Below, one piece after another: positions 1 to 7,617 of a stretch of DNA of 13,142 nucleotides (its first letter is position 1; each line of letters opens with the position of its first letter). This DNA is from QHVT01 sp036387915 (GTDB lineage Bacteria > Acidobacteriota > Thermoanaerobaculia > Gp7-AA8), in assembly GCA_036387915.1 (NCBI GenBank), contig DASVSV010000249.1:1-13142 (forward strand). Reading direction: 5' to 3'. Under the pieces are notes generated by a model that saw nothing but the letters and a program-made list of their open reading frames with translations, was not told where the DNA came from and ran no database searches. The position numbers and the translations under genes are program-made.

Positions 1-7
1 CCCGCCC

Positions 8-595
8 ATGGCCTCCCCTTACGCCATCGCCGCGGTTGGACGAGCGATTCTCTCGCTTCTGGCGGCGGCTGTGCCCAAGCCGGAGTTTGCGGGGGCGGCG
101 TTCGAGCTGTATCAGTCGAAGAACCTGCAGTCGCCGATGGAAGAGGGTGTCGGGTTGTATTTGTATCGGATCACGCCCGGGGGGTCGGTGCGGAACCTGC
201 CGCCGCGAACGGGGTTGGATGGGCGGCGGTATCGGCCTTCAATGCCGATCGATCTGCACTACCTGCTGGTCGCGTATGCGCGCGATGCGTTCAAGCAGCA
301 GCGGCTGCTCGGGTGGGCCATCCGGACCATTGAAGACACGCCCCTGCTGCATGCCAGCCTACTGAATCAGCACGGGCCGGAGACCGACACGTTCGGGGAG
401 AACGAGTTCGCCGACGTGCTGTTCGAGACCATCTCCATCCAGGACATGAGCTCCGTCTGGGATGCGGCCAAGACGCAGATCCAGCCGTGTGTCGCGTACG
501 TGGTGCGGATGATCCCGCTCGAGTCGCGGCAGGAAATGATCGAGGCCGATCGCGTGCAGACCCGCGTCTTCGACATGGGGAAGGTGACACCGTGA
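8..595 (+). CDS. Pvc16-like (DUF4255) CIS cap / tube-terminator protein
   Basis: A 195-residue protein that I place in the DUF4255/Pvc16 N-terminal family, which caps the distal end of the tube and sheath in PVC-type particles. Seen in the sequence: an N-terminal helix with IAAVGRAILSLL (about residues 7-18), a central region with the paired hydrophobic strand IDLHYLLVAYARD (about 81-93) followed by a helix leading to LGWAIRTIEDTPLLHASLL (about 101-119), and a late block around FADVLFETISIQDMSSVWDA. The LxYLLxxYA strand followed by a short-helix/L-G-x-A-I-R pattern is typical of the family. The upstream region is cut by the window edge, so the ATG at 8 is the best visible start but is not proven. 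The next gene overlaps its stop by four bases (GTGA), suggesting translational coupling. Glycine codons are almost all GGG here (ten GGG, no GGC), unlike the genes downstream. Assignment is by pattern and by context in a clear CIS cluster. Confidence 0.8.
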   Translation: MASPYAIAAVGRAILSLLAAAVPKPEFAGAAFELYQSKNLQSPMEEGVGLYLYRITPGGSVRNLPPRTGLDGRRYRPSMPIDLHYLLVAYARDAFKQQRLLGWAIRTIEDTPLLHASLLNQHGPETDTFGENEFADVLFETISIQDMSSVWDAAKTQIQPCVAYVVRMIPLESRQEMIEADRVQTRVFDMGKVTP

Positions 596-1476
596 CATCG
601 GTGGCCGTCCTCGAGCGCCTGAGCATCGTCTGCCCTCTCGGCGTCCGTTTCCGTGACGAGGCGACCGGGACGTTCGTGACGGACTCGCTGTCCGTGGTCG
701 TGTATCCCGCCTCGCAGCCGGAGCGGCGCACGAGCGGCCTCGCCAATCGCGGCAGCGTCTTCGTCTTCAGCAATCTGCCCGGGATGCGCGACGTGGAGCG
801 CGGCGACGGTGACTCGCAGGTCTGGAGCGAACAGACGCCGCGCTTCGACTTCATCCTCGAAGTGCGCGATCGCCGCGATCGCTATCTCCCGTGGCGCCTC
901 CCCATCAAATTGCCGCAGCGCCGCATCCTCGGCATCGAGCTGACCTCGCCGTTATCGTCGCCGCTGACGATGCAGGTTGGCCGTGAAGAAGGCTCGCTGC
1001 CACTCTTCTCCTCCCCCGCCCGCTCGGCGCTAGACGGCATGGGCGTCCTGCGCGCCACGCTCATCGACGCCGGCACGCACAAACCCGCGGCCTGGGCGCT
1101 CGTCGAAGCGAAGGCGGGCGAGCAGCGGCTCGTCGCCGGCATGGCCGACGTCGAAGGGCGCGTGATGCTCCCGCTCTTCTACCCCAAGCCGGTCATCACC
1201 CTCGGCTCCCCCGCTAACAGCAACGTGCCGCTCACGCAGCAGACCTGGGCGGTCGACTTCACCATTCGCTACCGCCGGCGCGAGCCGGCTCCGGAGATCC
1301 CGGACCTCGTCGACGTCCTCACGCAACCGGCCGCCACGGCCTGGGAGCAGACCTCACCGCTGACCGCGGGGACGCGGGCCACGCTGCAGTTCGGGCGCGA
1401 GCTGCGGCTGGGCACCGCCTCCGGCGGCGTCGGGACGTCGACATTGCTCATCACCCCGGCGGGGTCGCCGCCTTGA
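592..1476 (+). CDS. CIS-associated protein of unknown function with a transthyretin / carboxypeptidase-regulatory-like domain
   Basis: A 294-residue protein starting at GTG 592, which overlaps the stop of the cap gene (GTGA). AAGGTG at 581-586 is a plausible ribosome binding site. An upstream in-frame ATG at 487 would lie deep inside the cap gene and is less likely. Residues about 8-40 begin with a beta-rich stretch (LSIVCPLGVRFRDEATGTF), and about 84-115 carry FDFILEVRDRRDRYLPWRLP. Residues about 153-200 (VLRATLIDAGTHKPAAWALV, then a GMADVEGRVMLPL turn) have the pattern of transthyretin-fold domains such as the carboxypeptidase regulatory-like family: a paired strand, a conserved turn, then D-x-x-G-x-x-x-L-P. 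The C-terminus is beta-rich with a Thr/Ala/Ser-rich linker. There is no signal peptide or membrane segment. Its place beside the cap gene suggests a role at the distal end of the particle, perhaps as a cap adaptor or sheath-end component. That role is inferred from position only. Confidence 0.7.
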   Translation: MTSVAVLERLSIVCPLGVRFRDEATGTFVTDSLSVVVYPASQPERRTSGLANRGSVFVFSNLPGMRDVERGDGDSQVWSEQTPRFDFILEVRDRRDRYLPWRLPIKLPQRRILGIELTSPLSSPLTMQVGREEGSLPLFSSPARSALDGMGVLRATLIDAGTHKPAAWALVEAKAGEQRLVAGMADVEGRVMLPLFYPKPVITLGSPANSNVPLTQQTWAVDFTIRYRRREPAPEIPDLVDVLTQPAATAWEQTSPLTAGTRATLQFGRELRLGTASGGVGTSTLLITPAGSPP

Positions 1477-1495
1477 ACGAAACGAGGAGAACGGA

Positions 1496-3406
1496 ATGCC
1501 CGAATATCTAGCTCCAGGCGTCTACGTCGAAGAGGTCTCGTTCCGAGCGAAATCGATCGAAGGCGTGAGCACGACGACCACCGCGTTCGTCGGTCCCACG
1601 CGCTACGGACCGATGGACCTCGTCCCGGACGTGATCACCAGCCTCGTCGAGTACGAGCGCATCTACGGCGACCGCCAGCCTCTCGACTTCGGCGGCGGCC
1701 CGGTCCACAACTACATGTGGCACGCCGTGCGGATGTTCTTCGAGAACGGCGGCAAGCGGCTCTACGTGGCGCGGGTCTTCTCCGGACGCGGCTCGGTCGA
1801 GACGCTGCAGTCGCCGCTGGCCTCCCCGCTCGCGGCGCCGGTCTTCGCGGACGGCGTGGCGATCTCGCAGAACACCGGCCCGCTGCTGGTCTGGGCGCGC
1901 TTCCCCGGCGCCGGCGGCAACATGGCCGTGCGCATCTCGCTGACCGCGGGCCCGAACGTCTACGACAACGCCACCACGACGCTGCGCGGCGTCGTCTCGA
2001 ACGACGTGGTGATGGTCAACTCCACCTTCCCGCCCTCGCATCCGACCACACCGAACCAGCCCACCGGCGGCCCGCCCGAATTCTGGTGGACCGAGCAGTT
2101 CTTCGACGGCACATCCATGCAGTGGCGGCTCAACAACGGCAACGCCACGAAGACGCTTGACAACACCATCGACAACATCCGCGTCGTCACCGGCACGGTG
2201 ATGGTGATCGCCGACGATCCGAACATCGGCTCGTTCGTCTATCCCGATCTCTCACTCGACGCGAGCCATCGCCGCAACGGCGCCGATGATTCGATGGCCG
2301 GTCAGTTCGCCGCGAACCAGCCCTCCCTCGGACGCGCGCGCTCGATCCCGATCGTGATGGACCTGACCGGCTTCGCGAACGGCATCGCTCTCGCGCAGCA
2401 CATCCTCTCGCTCTCCTCCACGCTGTCCGCCGCACTGAAGAACCCCGTCTCCAGCGATTCGCAACGCGCGCACACCTTCCGTCTCACGGGCGGTGACGAC
2501 GGCCAGCTCCCCAGCCCGACCGACTATCAAGGCGTCGGCGGCGATCCGACCGACAAGACCAAGAGCGGCCTCAAGGCCCTCGAGGACATCGACGAGATCT
2601 CCATCGTCGCCGCACCCGGCGCCACCGCCAATCACGCCAGCGCGCCCAATCGCTCGATGGCCATCCTGCAGAACGTGGTCATTCACGCGACGCAGATGCG
2701 CTACCGCATCGCCGTCCTGGACTGCGGCAACGACCAGACCATCGCCGACGTGCGGGAGATGCGCGGCAAGATCGACTCGACCTACGCCGCCTTCTACTAC
2801 CCCTGGATCACCGAGTTCGACCCGGTCACGCAGAAGGAGATCAACCTGCCGCCGAGCGGCGCGGTGTGCGGCATCTACGCGCGCAACGACATCAACCGCG
2901 GCGTCTACAAAGCGCCGGCGAACGAGGTCGTCGACGGCGCGATCGGACTCGAGAAGATCCTGAACAAGGCCCAGCAGGACATCCTCAATCCCCTCGGCAT
3001 CAACTGCTTCCGCTTCTTCGAAGGACGCGGCTACCGCCTCTGGGGCGCGCGCACGACCAGCTCGGATCCGGAGTGGAAGTACGTCAACCTCCGCCGCTAC
3101 TTCGCCTACCTCGAGCACTCCATCGACAAGGGGACGCAGTGGGCGGTCTTCGAGCCGAACGGCGAACGTCTCTGGGCGAACGTGCGCATCACCATCTCCG
3201 ACTTTCTCTTCAACGAATGGGTCAACGGGGCGCTGCTCGGCGACAAGGCGGAGAAAGCGTTCTTCGTCAAATGCGACCGCTCCACGATGACCCAGAACGA
3301 TCTCGACAACGGGCGGCTGGTCTGCCTCGTGGGCGTGGCCGCGCTGCGTCCCGCCGAGTACGTGATCATCCGCATCGGCCAGTGGACGGCCGACCGCAAG
3401 GTGTAA
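1496..3406 (+). CDS. Contractile tail sheath protein (Pvc2-like, main sheath)
   Basis: A 636-residue sheath protein; the polymer of this protein surrounds the tube and contracts to drive it. The N-terminus (about residues 2-38) has the classic sheath signature YLAPGVYVEEVSFRAKSIEG followed by a TTTTAFVGPTRYGP block, and about 78-105 reads MWHAVRMFFENGGKRLYVARV, split by a short loop. A central region (about 120-330) is the variable domain exposed on the particle surface in sheath families. The conserved sheath core returns at about 360-500, with PPSGAVCGIYARNDINRGVYKAPANE in pieces near residues 451-478. The C-terminal domain (about 571-636) has LLGDKAEKAFFVKCDRSTM, followed later by RPAEYVIIRIGQW, the most conserved part of phage-like sheaths. 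A GAGGAGA ribosome binding site lies at 1484-1490. Length and motifs suggest an intact protein. It forms a pair with the tube gene directly downstream. Confidence 0.97.
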   Translation: MPEYLAPGVYVEEVSFRAKSIEGVSTTTTAFVGPTRYGPMDLVPDVITSLVEYERIYGDRQPLDFGGGPVHNYMWHAVRMFFENGGKRLYVARVFSGRGSVETLQSPLASPLAAPVFADGVAISQNTGPLLVWARFPGAGGNMAVRISLTAGPNVYDNATTTLRGVVSNDVVMVNSTFPPSHPTTPNQPTGGPPEFWWTEQFFDGTSMQWRLNNGNATKTLDNTIDNIRVVTGTVMVIADDPNIGSFVYPDLSLDASHRRNGADDSMAGQFAANQPSLGRARSIPIVMDLTGFANGIALAQHILSLSSTLSAALKNPVSSDSQRAHTFRLTGGDDGQLPSPTDYQGVGGDPTDKTKSGLKALEDIDEISIVAAPGATANHASAPNRSMAILQNVVIHATQMRYRIAVLDCGNDQTIADVREMRGKIDSTYAAFYYPWITEFDPVTQKEINLPPSGAVCGIYARNDINRGVYKAPANEVVDGAIGLEKILNKAQQDILNPLGINCFRFFEGRGYRLWGARTTSSDPEWKYVNLRRYFAYLEHSIDKGTQWAVFEPNGERLWANVRITISDFLFNEWVNGALLGDKAEKAFFVKCDRSTMTQNDLDNGRLVCLVGVAALRPAEYVIIRIGQWTADRKV

Positions 3407-3424
3407 CGAGCAAAGGAGCACGAC

Positions 3425-3880
3425 ATGCCTGACCGCGACCGTCCCTACATGCAGTTCAACTTCCTCGTCTCCCTCGGCGGAGGCGCCGACCCGAGCTCGA
3501 TCGAAGGAGGCTTCCAGGAAGTCTCCGGCCTCTCCACCGAGCTGGCCCAGCAGGATTACCGCAACGGCAACGCGCCGCACAACAACGTCATGAAACTGAC
3601 GGGCCTCAACAAGGCCGCGGACGTGACGTTCAAGCGCGGCATCATCAACCCGACCGCGCTCTTCGACTGGCTCAACGACGTGCGCGAGGGCAACACTGGC
3701 TCGCGCCGCACCGTGACCGTCGAACTGCAGAGCGAAGACCATCGCACCGTGGCCCGCTGGACGCTCAGCGAGGCCCGCCCGCTCAAGTACACCCTCGGCG
3801 GTCTCAACGCCAAGGGCAACGACGCGGCCATGGAAGAGTTCGTGCTCGCGTACGAGAGGCTGGCGGTCGAGCGCGTATGA
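3425..3880 (+). CDS. CIS inner tube protein (Pvc1 / T4 gp19-like)
   Basis: A 151-residue tube protein of the T4 gp19-like family. Hexamers stack into the hollow tube that is propelled outwards and can carry cargo in its lumen. Seen: MQFNFLVSLGG near the N-terminus (about residues 9-19), GGFQEVSGLSTELAQQDYRNG (about 28-48, split) that forms the family's first inner strand and loop, KLTGLNKAADVTFKRGIINP (about 58-77), the helix TALFDWLNDVREG (about 78-90), and a terminal EEFVLAYERL strand. The order F-x-V to E-x-SGL to V-T-x-KRG to L-x-x-W is diagnostic. An AAAGGAG ribosome binding site at 3412-3418 sits six bases before the ATG. The length is typical of the family. The final four bases (ATGA) overlap the start of the second sheath gene. 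Glycine codons are nearly all GGC, as in most of the cluster. Confidence 0.96.
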   Translation: MPDRDRPYMQFNFLVSLGGGADPSSIEGGFQEVSGLSTELAQQDYRNGNAPHNNVMKLTGLNKAADVTFKRGIINPTALFDWLNDVREGNTGSRRTVTVELQSEDHRTVARWTLSEARPLKYTLGGLNAKGNDAAMEEFVLAYERLAVERV

Positions 3881-6354
3881 CGTCCACTCGTCCGCTGCCG
3901 GGGATTCGATTCGAGGCAGTCGCGCAGCCTCTGCGCGACGTGCTGCCTCGCATGGACATCCCCGTGTTCGCGGGCTTCGCCGCTTCGGGGCCGCTGCACG
4001 TTCCCGTCGCCGTCGAAGACGTCGCGCAGTTCGCGAACGTCTTCGGCGGCAACGTCGAACTGCCGCGCCCTCCGGCCTCGCGCGAGCCGCGCTTCGCCCA
4101 TCTCGCGGCCACGGTGCGCGCGTTCTTCCGCAACGGCGGACGCCGCTGCTGGATCGTCCGCGTGGCCGGCGCCGCGGTCGCGAACACGTTCGCGATTCCG
4201 GGGCTGATGCGCGTCGACGCGGCCGGACAGATCTCGCCCGCGATTGCGATGGCGCGCTCGCAGGGAAGCTGGTCGGATGCGGTGCGGGTGCAGACGAACC
4301 TCGTCAGCACCACATTGACGCTGCGCGGCTTCGATCTCGACGCATTCTCGATCGACGTGATCATCAAGTCGACGCGCGATGTGGCGCTCGGCGATCTCGT
4401 GCGGCTCTCCTGGCCCGATGCGAAACTCGCGCTGCATCTTTACGTCGGGGCGATTGCGGATGTGGTGACCTCGCCGCCGTCGCGCACGGTGCGGCTCACC
4501 GGTCGCGCGCTGTGGCTTCGCGAGCATCACTCCTCGCCGCCCGGTGATGCGACGACCTTTGAGGTCGCGGTGTCGCCGTTGCCGTTCGGGCGCACCAGTC
4601 TCGAACGGCTGACGTTCGACCTCACCGTCCGCCGCGAGCACGAACGCCCGCTGCGATTGCCGCGGCTCGGATTCACGCCGGAGCATCCGCGCTACGCCGG
4701 CGCGCTGCCGGATGACGTCGCGCTGTTCGAAGACGTCGAAGCGGCGACGCCGCGCTTCCGGCCGAAGAACGCCATCGCCTTCCCCGCCAACTTTCTCGAC
4801 GCCACGCGCGCACCCACCGACGGCTGGCCGGAGCTCTGGCGCGAGAGCGCGACACCGCGCTTCCCGCTCGCAGTCGCGGCCGATGGTGCGGTCTACGTCC
4901 CCGCCGGCATGACCGTGCTCTTCTCGAGCGAAGCCGCCGCGGAACCACTCGCCGCGCCGCCGCTCGAGCGCGACGGACTGAAGACCTTCAGCGCGGATCT
5001 CTTCGTCAACGCCGATTGGCAGAACGTGCAGCCGCGCGACATCCTCGGCCGCGCCGACGCGCTCCGCTACCAGGCCGGCAAGACCCTCGAAGGCATCCAC
5101 GCCGCCCTCGGCATCGAAGAAGCGACCATGCTCGCCGCGCCCGACGCCGTGCACTGCGGCTGGTCTCCCGAGTCCGAGACCGCCATCGCGTCTCCCCCGC
5201 TCACACAACCCGACGCCAAATCCGACGAACCGGCCGGCAAATTCGTCGACTGCGCGGCGCAAGAAAAGGTCCCCGCGCCGGTGCTCGCCGCATCCAAGCC
5301 GAAAGGCGGCTCGTTCGAGCTGACCTGGGACCACGCCGCTGACGCGACCGAAGAACTGCAGGAAGCAACGCGCGTCGATTTCTCCGACGCCGCCACGCTT
5401 TCCCTCGGCACGACCGGCGCGCTGAAGATCTACGGCCACACCGCCGGCGACTACTTCTATCGCGTGCGGCGCATCATCGGCTCGCGCACCAGCGACTGGT
5501 CGACCGGCATCGGCGTGCGCGTGGCCAGCGTCAGCGGCTTCGTCGCCGCCGAAGAAGAGGGCGCATCGCCGGACCTGCAGAACATCCACATCGCCATGCT
5601 GCGCATGTGCGCTGCACGCGCGGACCTCGTCGCGCTGCTCTCACTCCCGCGGCACTACGAGTCCCGCGACGCCATCGAGCACGCCGCCGCCCTCGGCGCA
5701 CTCGAACCGGCCACGCTCAGCTACGGCGCGCTCTGGCATCCGTGGCCGATCTCGCGCGACGAAGAGACCGGCCTCCTCGCGGCCATACCGCCCGACGGCC
5801 CCACCGCCGGCGTCATGGCCGCACGTGCGATCGCACGCGGCGCCTGGGTCGCACCGGCGAACGAGCCGCTGCGCGGCGTCGTCGCGCTCACGCCGCGGCT
5901 GCGCGTCACCGACTTTCAGTCGCTGCAGGACGCCGCGGTCAACGTGATCCGTCACGACCCCGCCGGCTTCCTCTGCCTCGACTCCGACACCCTCACCACC
6001 GACCCCGACCTGCGCGCGCTCAACGTGCGCCGCCTGCTCATCCTCCTGCGCCGCGCGGCCGTGCGCACCGGCAACGACTACGCCTTCGAGCCGAACAGCG
6101 TCAGCCTCCGTCACACCGTCAAGCGCGGCTTCGAGGCCATGCTCGACCTGCTCTTTGCACGCGGCGCATTCGCCGGGCGCAATGCGAAGAGCGCGTACCA
6201 GGTCGTCACCGACGAGACCGTGAACACGCGCAACAGCATCGACGCCGGACGCCTCATCGCCGAGATCAAGGTCGCGCCCTCGCGGCCGCTGTCGTTCCTC
6301 ACCATCCGCCTCATCCAGCGCGGCGAAGCGACGCTGGCCACGGAGGTGCGCTGA
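3877..6354 (+). CDS. Second, divergent tail sheath protein with a fibronectin-III-like insertion
   Basis: An 825-residue sheath-like protein, larger than the main sheath. The N-terminal sheath signature is weak: PGIRFEAVAQPLRDVLPRMD in place of APGVYVEE, but VFAGFAASGP and VRAFFRNGGRRCWIVRVAG (about residues 85-103) match the sheath fold. Residues about 466-552 look like a fibronectin type III domain: PAPVLAASKPKGGSFELTWD opens it, and GDYFYRVRRIIGSRTSDWS near the end is the characteristic F-strand tyrosine/arginine and G-strand SxWS-like turn. After it, the sheath core resumes with PPDGPTAGVMAARAIARGAW and APANEPLRGVVAL (about 638-670). The C-terminal domain (about 735-825) has HTVKRGFEAMLDLLFARGAF and ends in a strand-rich block. 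It starts at ATG 3877, overlapping the tube stop (ATGA). PVC and the antifeeding prophage also have several sheath genes, with minor ones near the baseplate. By analogy this is a specialised or basal sheath, which remains inference. Confidence 0.9.
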   Translation: MTSTRPLPGIRFEAVAQPLRDVLPRMDIPVFAGFAASGPLHVPVAVEDVAQFANVFGGNVELPRPPASREPRFAHLAATVRAFFRNGGRRCWIVRVAGAAVANTFAIPGLMRVDAAGQISPAIAMARSQGSWSDAVRVQTNLVSTTLTLRGFDLDAFSIDVIIKSTRDVALGDLVRLSWPDAKLALHLYVGAIADVVTSPPSRTVRLTGRALWLREHHSSPPGDATTFEVAVSPLPFGRTSLERLTFDLTVRREHERPLRLPRLGFTPEHPRYAGALPDDVALFEDVEAATPRFRPKNAIAFPANFLDATRAPTDGWPELWRESATPRFPLAVAADGAVYVPAGMTVLFSSEAAAEPLAAPPLERDGLKTFSADLFVNADWQNVQPRDILGRADALRYQAGKTLEGIHAALGIEEATMLAAPDAVHCGWSPESETAIASPPLTQPDAKSDEPAGKFVDCAAQEKVPAPVLAASKPKGGSFELTWDHAADATEELQEATRVDFSDAATLSLGTTGALKIYGHTAGDYFYRVRRIIGSRTSDWSTGIGVRVASVSGFVAAEEEGASPDLQNIHIAMLRMCAARADLVALLSLPRHYESRDAIEHAAALGALEPATLSYGALWHPWPISRDEETGLLAAIPPDGPTAGVMAARAIARGAWVAPANEPLRGVVALTPRLRVTDFQSLQDAAVNVIRHDPAGFLCLDSDTLTTDPDLRALNVRRLLILLRRAAVRTGNDYAFEPNSVSLRHTVKRGFEAMLDLLFARGAFAGRNAKSAYQVVTDETVNTRNSIDAGRLIAEIKVAPSRPLSFLTIRLIQRGEATLATEVR

Positions 6355-6857
6355 TGGCTGACGAACAAAGAGCGACTTATCCATTTCAGGCCTTCAACTT
6401 CGACGTCTCCATCGAAGTCAAAGGCCTCGGCGTGACGAAGCTCTGCGAGGGGCAGTTCTCCGAGTGCGACGGCCTGGAGATGACCATGGACGTGAAGACC
6501 ATCCGCGAAGGCGGCAACAACAGCGCGGCCGTGCGCCTGATCGGTCCCGTCAACTACGGACAGGTCACCCTCAAGCGCGGCATGACCGCCAGCAGCCTCG
6601 ATCTCTGGGACTGGTTCGACGCGCAGCAGCAGGCCGTCCCCTCGCAGTTGCGCGGCGACTTCCGCGGCGAGGCCACCATCTCGCTGCGCACCGCCAACCG
6701 CAGCGACGATCGCGTGCGCTTCATCCTCAAGCGCTGCCTGCTGACCAAGCTCAAGGCCCCGGCCATGAACGCGAGCGCCGGCATCGTGGCCATCGAAGAG
6801 ATCCAGCTCACCTACGAGTCGATGCACATCGAGCGCGGCGGAGGCATCCATGCCTGA
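6354..6857 (+). CDS. Second CIS tube protein, probable tube initiator (Pvc5-like)
   Basis: A 167-residue gp19-like tube protein. It shares the family order seen in the first tube gene: FQAFNFDVSIEV (about residues 10-21), CEGQFSECDGLEMTMDVKTI (about 31-50, the E-C-DGL element that corresponds to EVSGL in tube 1), YGQVTLKRGMTAS (about 66-78), the helix LDLWDWFDAQQ (about 80-90) and a terminal IEEIQLTYESM strand. The start is set by ATG 6354, which shares its A with the second sheath stop, and by the GGAGGTG site at 6342-6348. In PVC-type systems a second tube homologue starts polymerisation on the baseplate hub. Its position just before the adaptor and hub genes supports the same role here. 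The last eight bases overlap the next gene, so the two are probably translationally coupled. Confidence 0.9.
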   Translation: MADEQRATYPFQAFNFDVSIEVKGLGVTKLCEGQFSECDGLEMTMDVKTIREGGNNSAAVRLIGPVNYGQVTLKRGMTASSLDLWDWFDAQQQAVPSQLRGDFRGEATISLRTANRSDDRVRFILKRCLLTKLKAPAMNASAGIVAIEEIQLTYESMHIERGGGIHA

Positions 6858-7614
6858 CCCGATGAAAGTGGCCAAGGCCGAGCTGTGCGAGCTCGACGCG
6901 AAGTTCGACAAGAAGATCAATCCCGACAAGGCCACCAAGGTGCAGTTCAACCCCGACTCGCTGAAGGTCGCCTTCGCCAATCAGATCCAGCAGCCGCAGG
7001 GCGGCGGCGACCAGAGTGGCTCGCAGGCGCAGCAGTTCGTCGGCGCCGGCTCCACGAAGCTCACGGCCATGCTCTGGTTCGACGTCACCCACTCCCTCGG
7101 CGAGCTCCCCGACGTGATGGACGTGCGCGCGCTGACGCAGCGCGTCGCGTACTTCATCACCCCGAAAGGCGAGCCCGCGAACGACCCGAAAAAATACCTG
7201 CCGCCCGCGGTGCGCTTCTCCTGGGGCACGTTCCAGTTCGACGGAATCATGGAAGGGCTCGAGGAAACGCTGGAGCTCTTCTCTGCCGAAGGACGCCCGC
7301 TGCGCGCCTCGGTCGCCATCACCATCACGCAGCAGAAGATCACCACCTTCGCCTTCAACGAGGCCGCGCAGCCGCCCGGCTTCACGCGCCGCAACGGCGG
7401 GCCGGCCGGCACGCAGCCGCAGACCCAGGCCCCGCAGAACTCCAGCGTCCAGTCCCTCGCCTCGGACGACAGCGCGAGCGGCGTCGCCGGCGACACGGGC
7501 GGCCGCGACTGGCAGAGCGTCGCCGCGGCCAACGGCATCGAGAACCCGCGTCAGCTTCAGCCCGGGCAATTCGTCGATTTTCAACGCACCAAACCGCAGA
7601 TCGTCATGGAGTAA
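6850..7614 (+). CDS. CIS tube/adaptor protein with reduced LysM-like C-terminus (Pvc7-like)
   Basis: A 254-residue protein of the CIS tube/LysM adaptor type that links the tube to the hub. Residues about 1-60 hold the family signature: ATKVQFNPDSLKVAFANQIQ, a strand pair that starts F-N-P-x-S-L-K. The run TKLTAMLWFDVT (about 72-83) follows, then DVRALTQRVAYFITP, and VRFSWGTFQFDGIMEGLEE (about 119-137), the expected strand and turn of the tube-like core. Residues about 175-215 are a Gln/Pro/Ser-rich linker with no predicted fold. The end (about 216-246: GRDWQSVAAANGIENPRQLQ then PGQFVDF) resembles the second half of a LysM domain, so the LysM fold looks shortened. The start is ATG 6850, preceded by GGAGG at 6840-6844 inside the upstream gene. 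It overlaps that gene by eight bases. LysM-type tails in this family do not necessarily bind peptidoglycan; the contact is usually with the hub. Confidence 0.9.
   Translation: MPDPMKVAKAELCELDAKFDKKINPDKATKVQFNPDSLKVAFANQIQQPQGGGDQSGSQAQQFVGAGSTKLTAMLWFDVTHSLGELPDVMDVRALTQRVAYFITPKGEPANDPKKYLPPAVRFSWGTFQFDGIMEGLEETLELFSAEGRPLRASVAITITQQKITTFAFNEAAQPPGFTRRNGGPAGTQPQTQAPQNSSVQSLASDDSASGVAGDTGGRDWQSVAAANGIENPRQLQPGQFVDFQRTKPQIVME
7608..7611 (+). promoter_or_regulatory. Ribosome binding site deciding the start of the 57-residue gene
   Basis: GGAG at 7608-7611 lies inside the last codons of the adaptor gene. It is six bases from ATG 7618 but only two from the alternative ATG at 7614. The spacing therefore favours 7618 and rules against the frame that begins at 7614 (stop at 7739). 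This is a short motif and is weak evidence on its own. Confidence 0.5.
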
Positions 7615-7617
7615 TGA

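Noticed and set aside
2252..3742. A 496-codon minus-strand frame under the main sheath gene.
   Set aside because: The plus strand encodes a canonical sheath here; the minus product is Val/Arg/Asp-rich without motifs.
3556..5589. A 677-codon open frame on the minus strand opposite the tube and second sheath genes.
   Set aside because: It is a mirror frame caused by high GC and codon bias. Its product is Arg/Gly/Ala-rich with no recognisable domain, while the plus strand codes for clear sheath and tube proteins.
5607..6353. Possible long N-terminal extension of the second tube protein, since its frame is open upstream to 5607.
   Set aside because: The upstream part translates to Arg/His/Pro-rich shadow sequence inside the sheath gene. 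The ATG at 6354 with GGAGGTG in front fits the tube family length.
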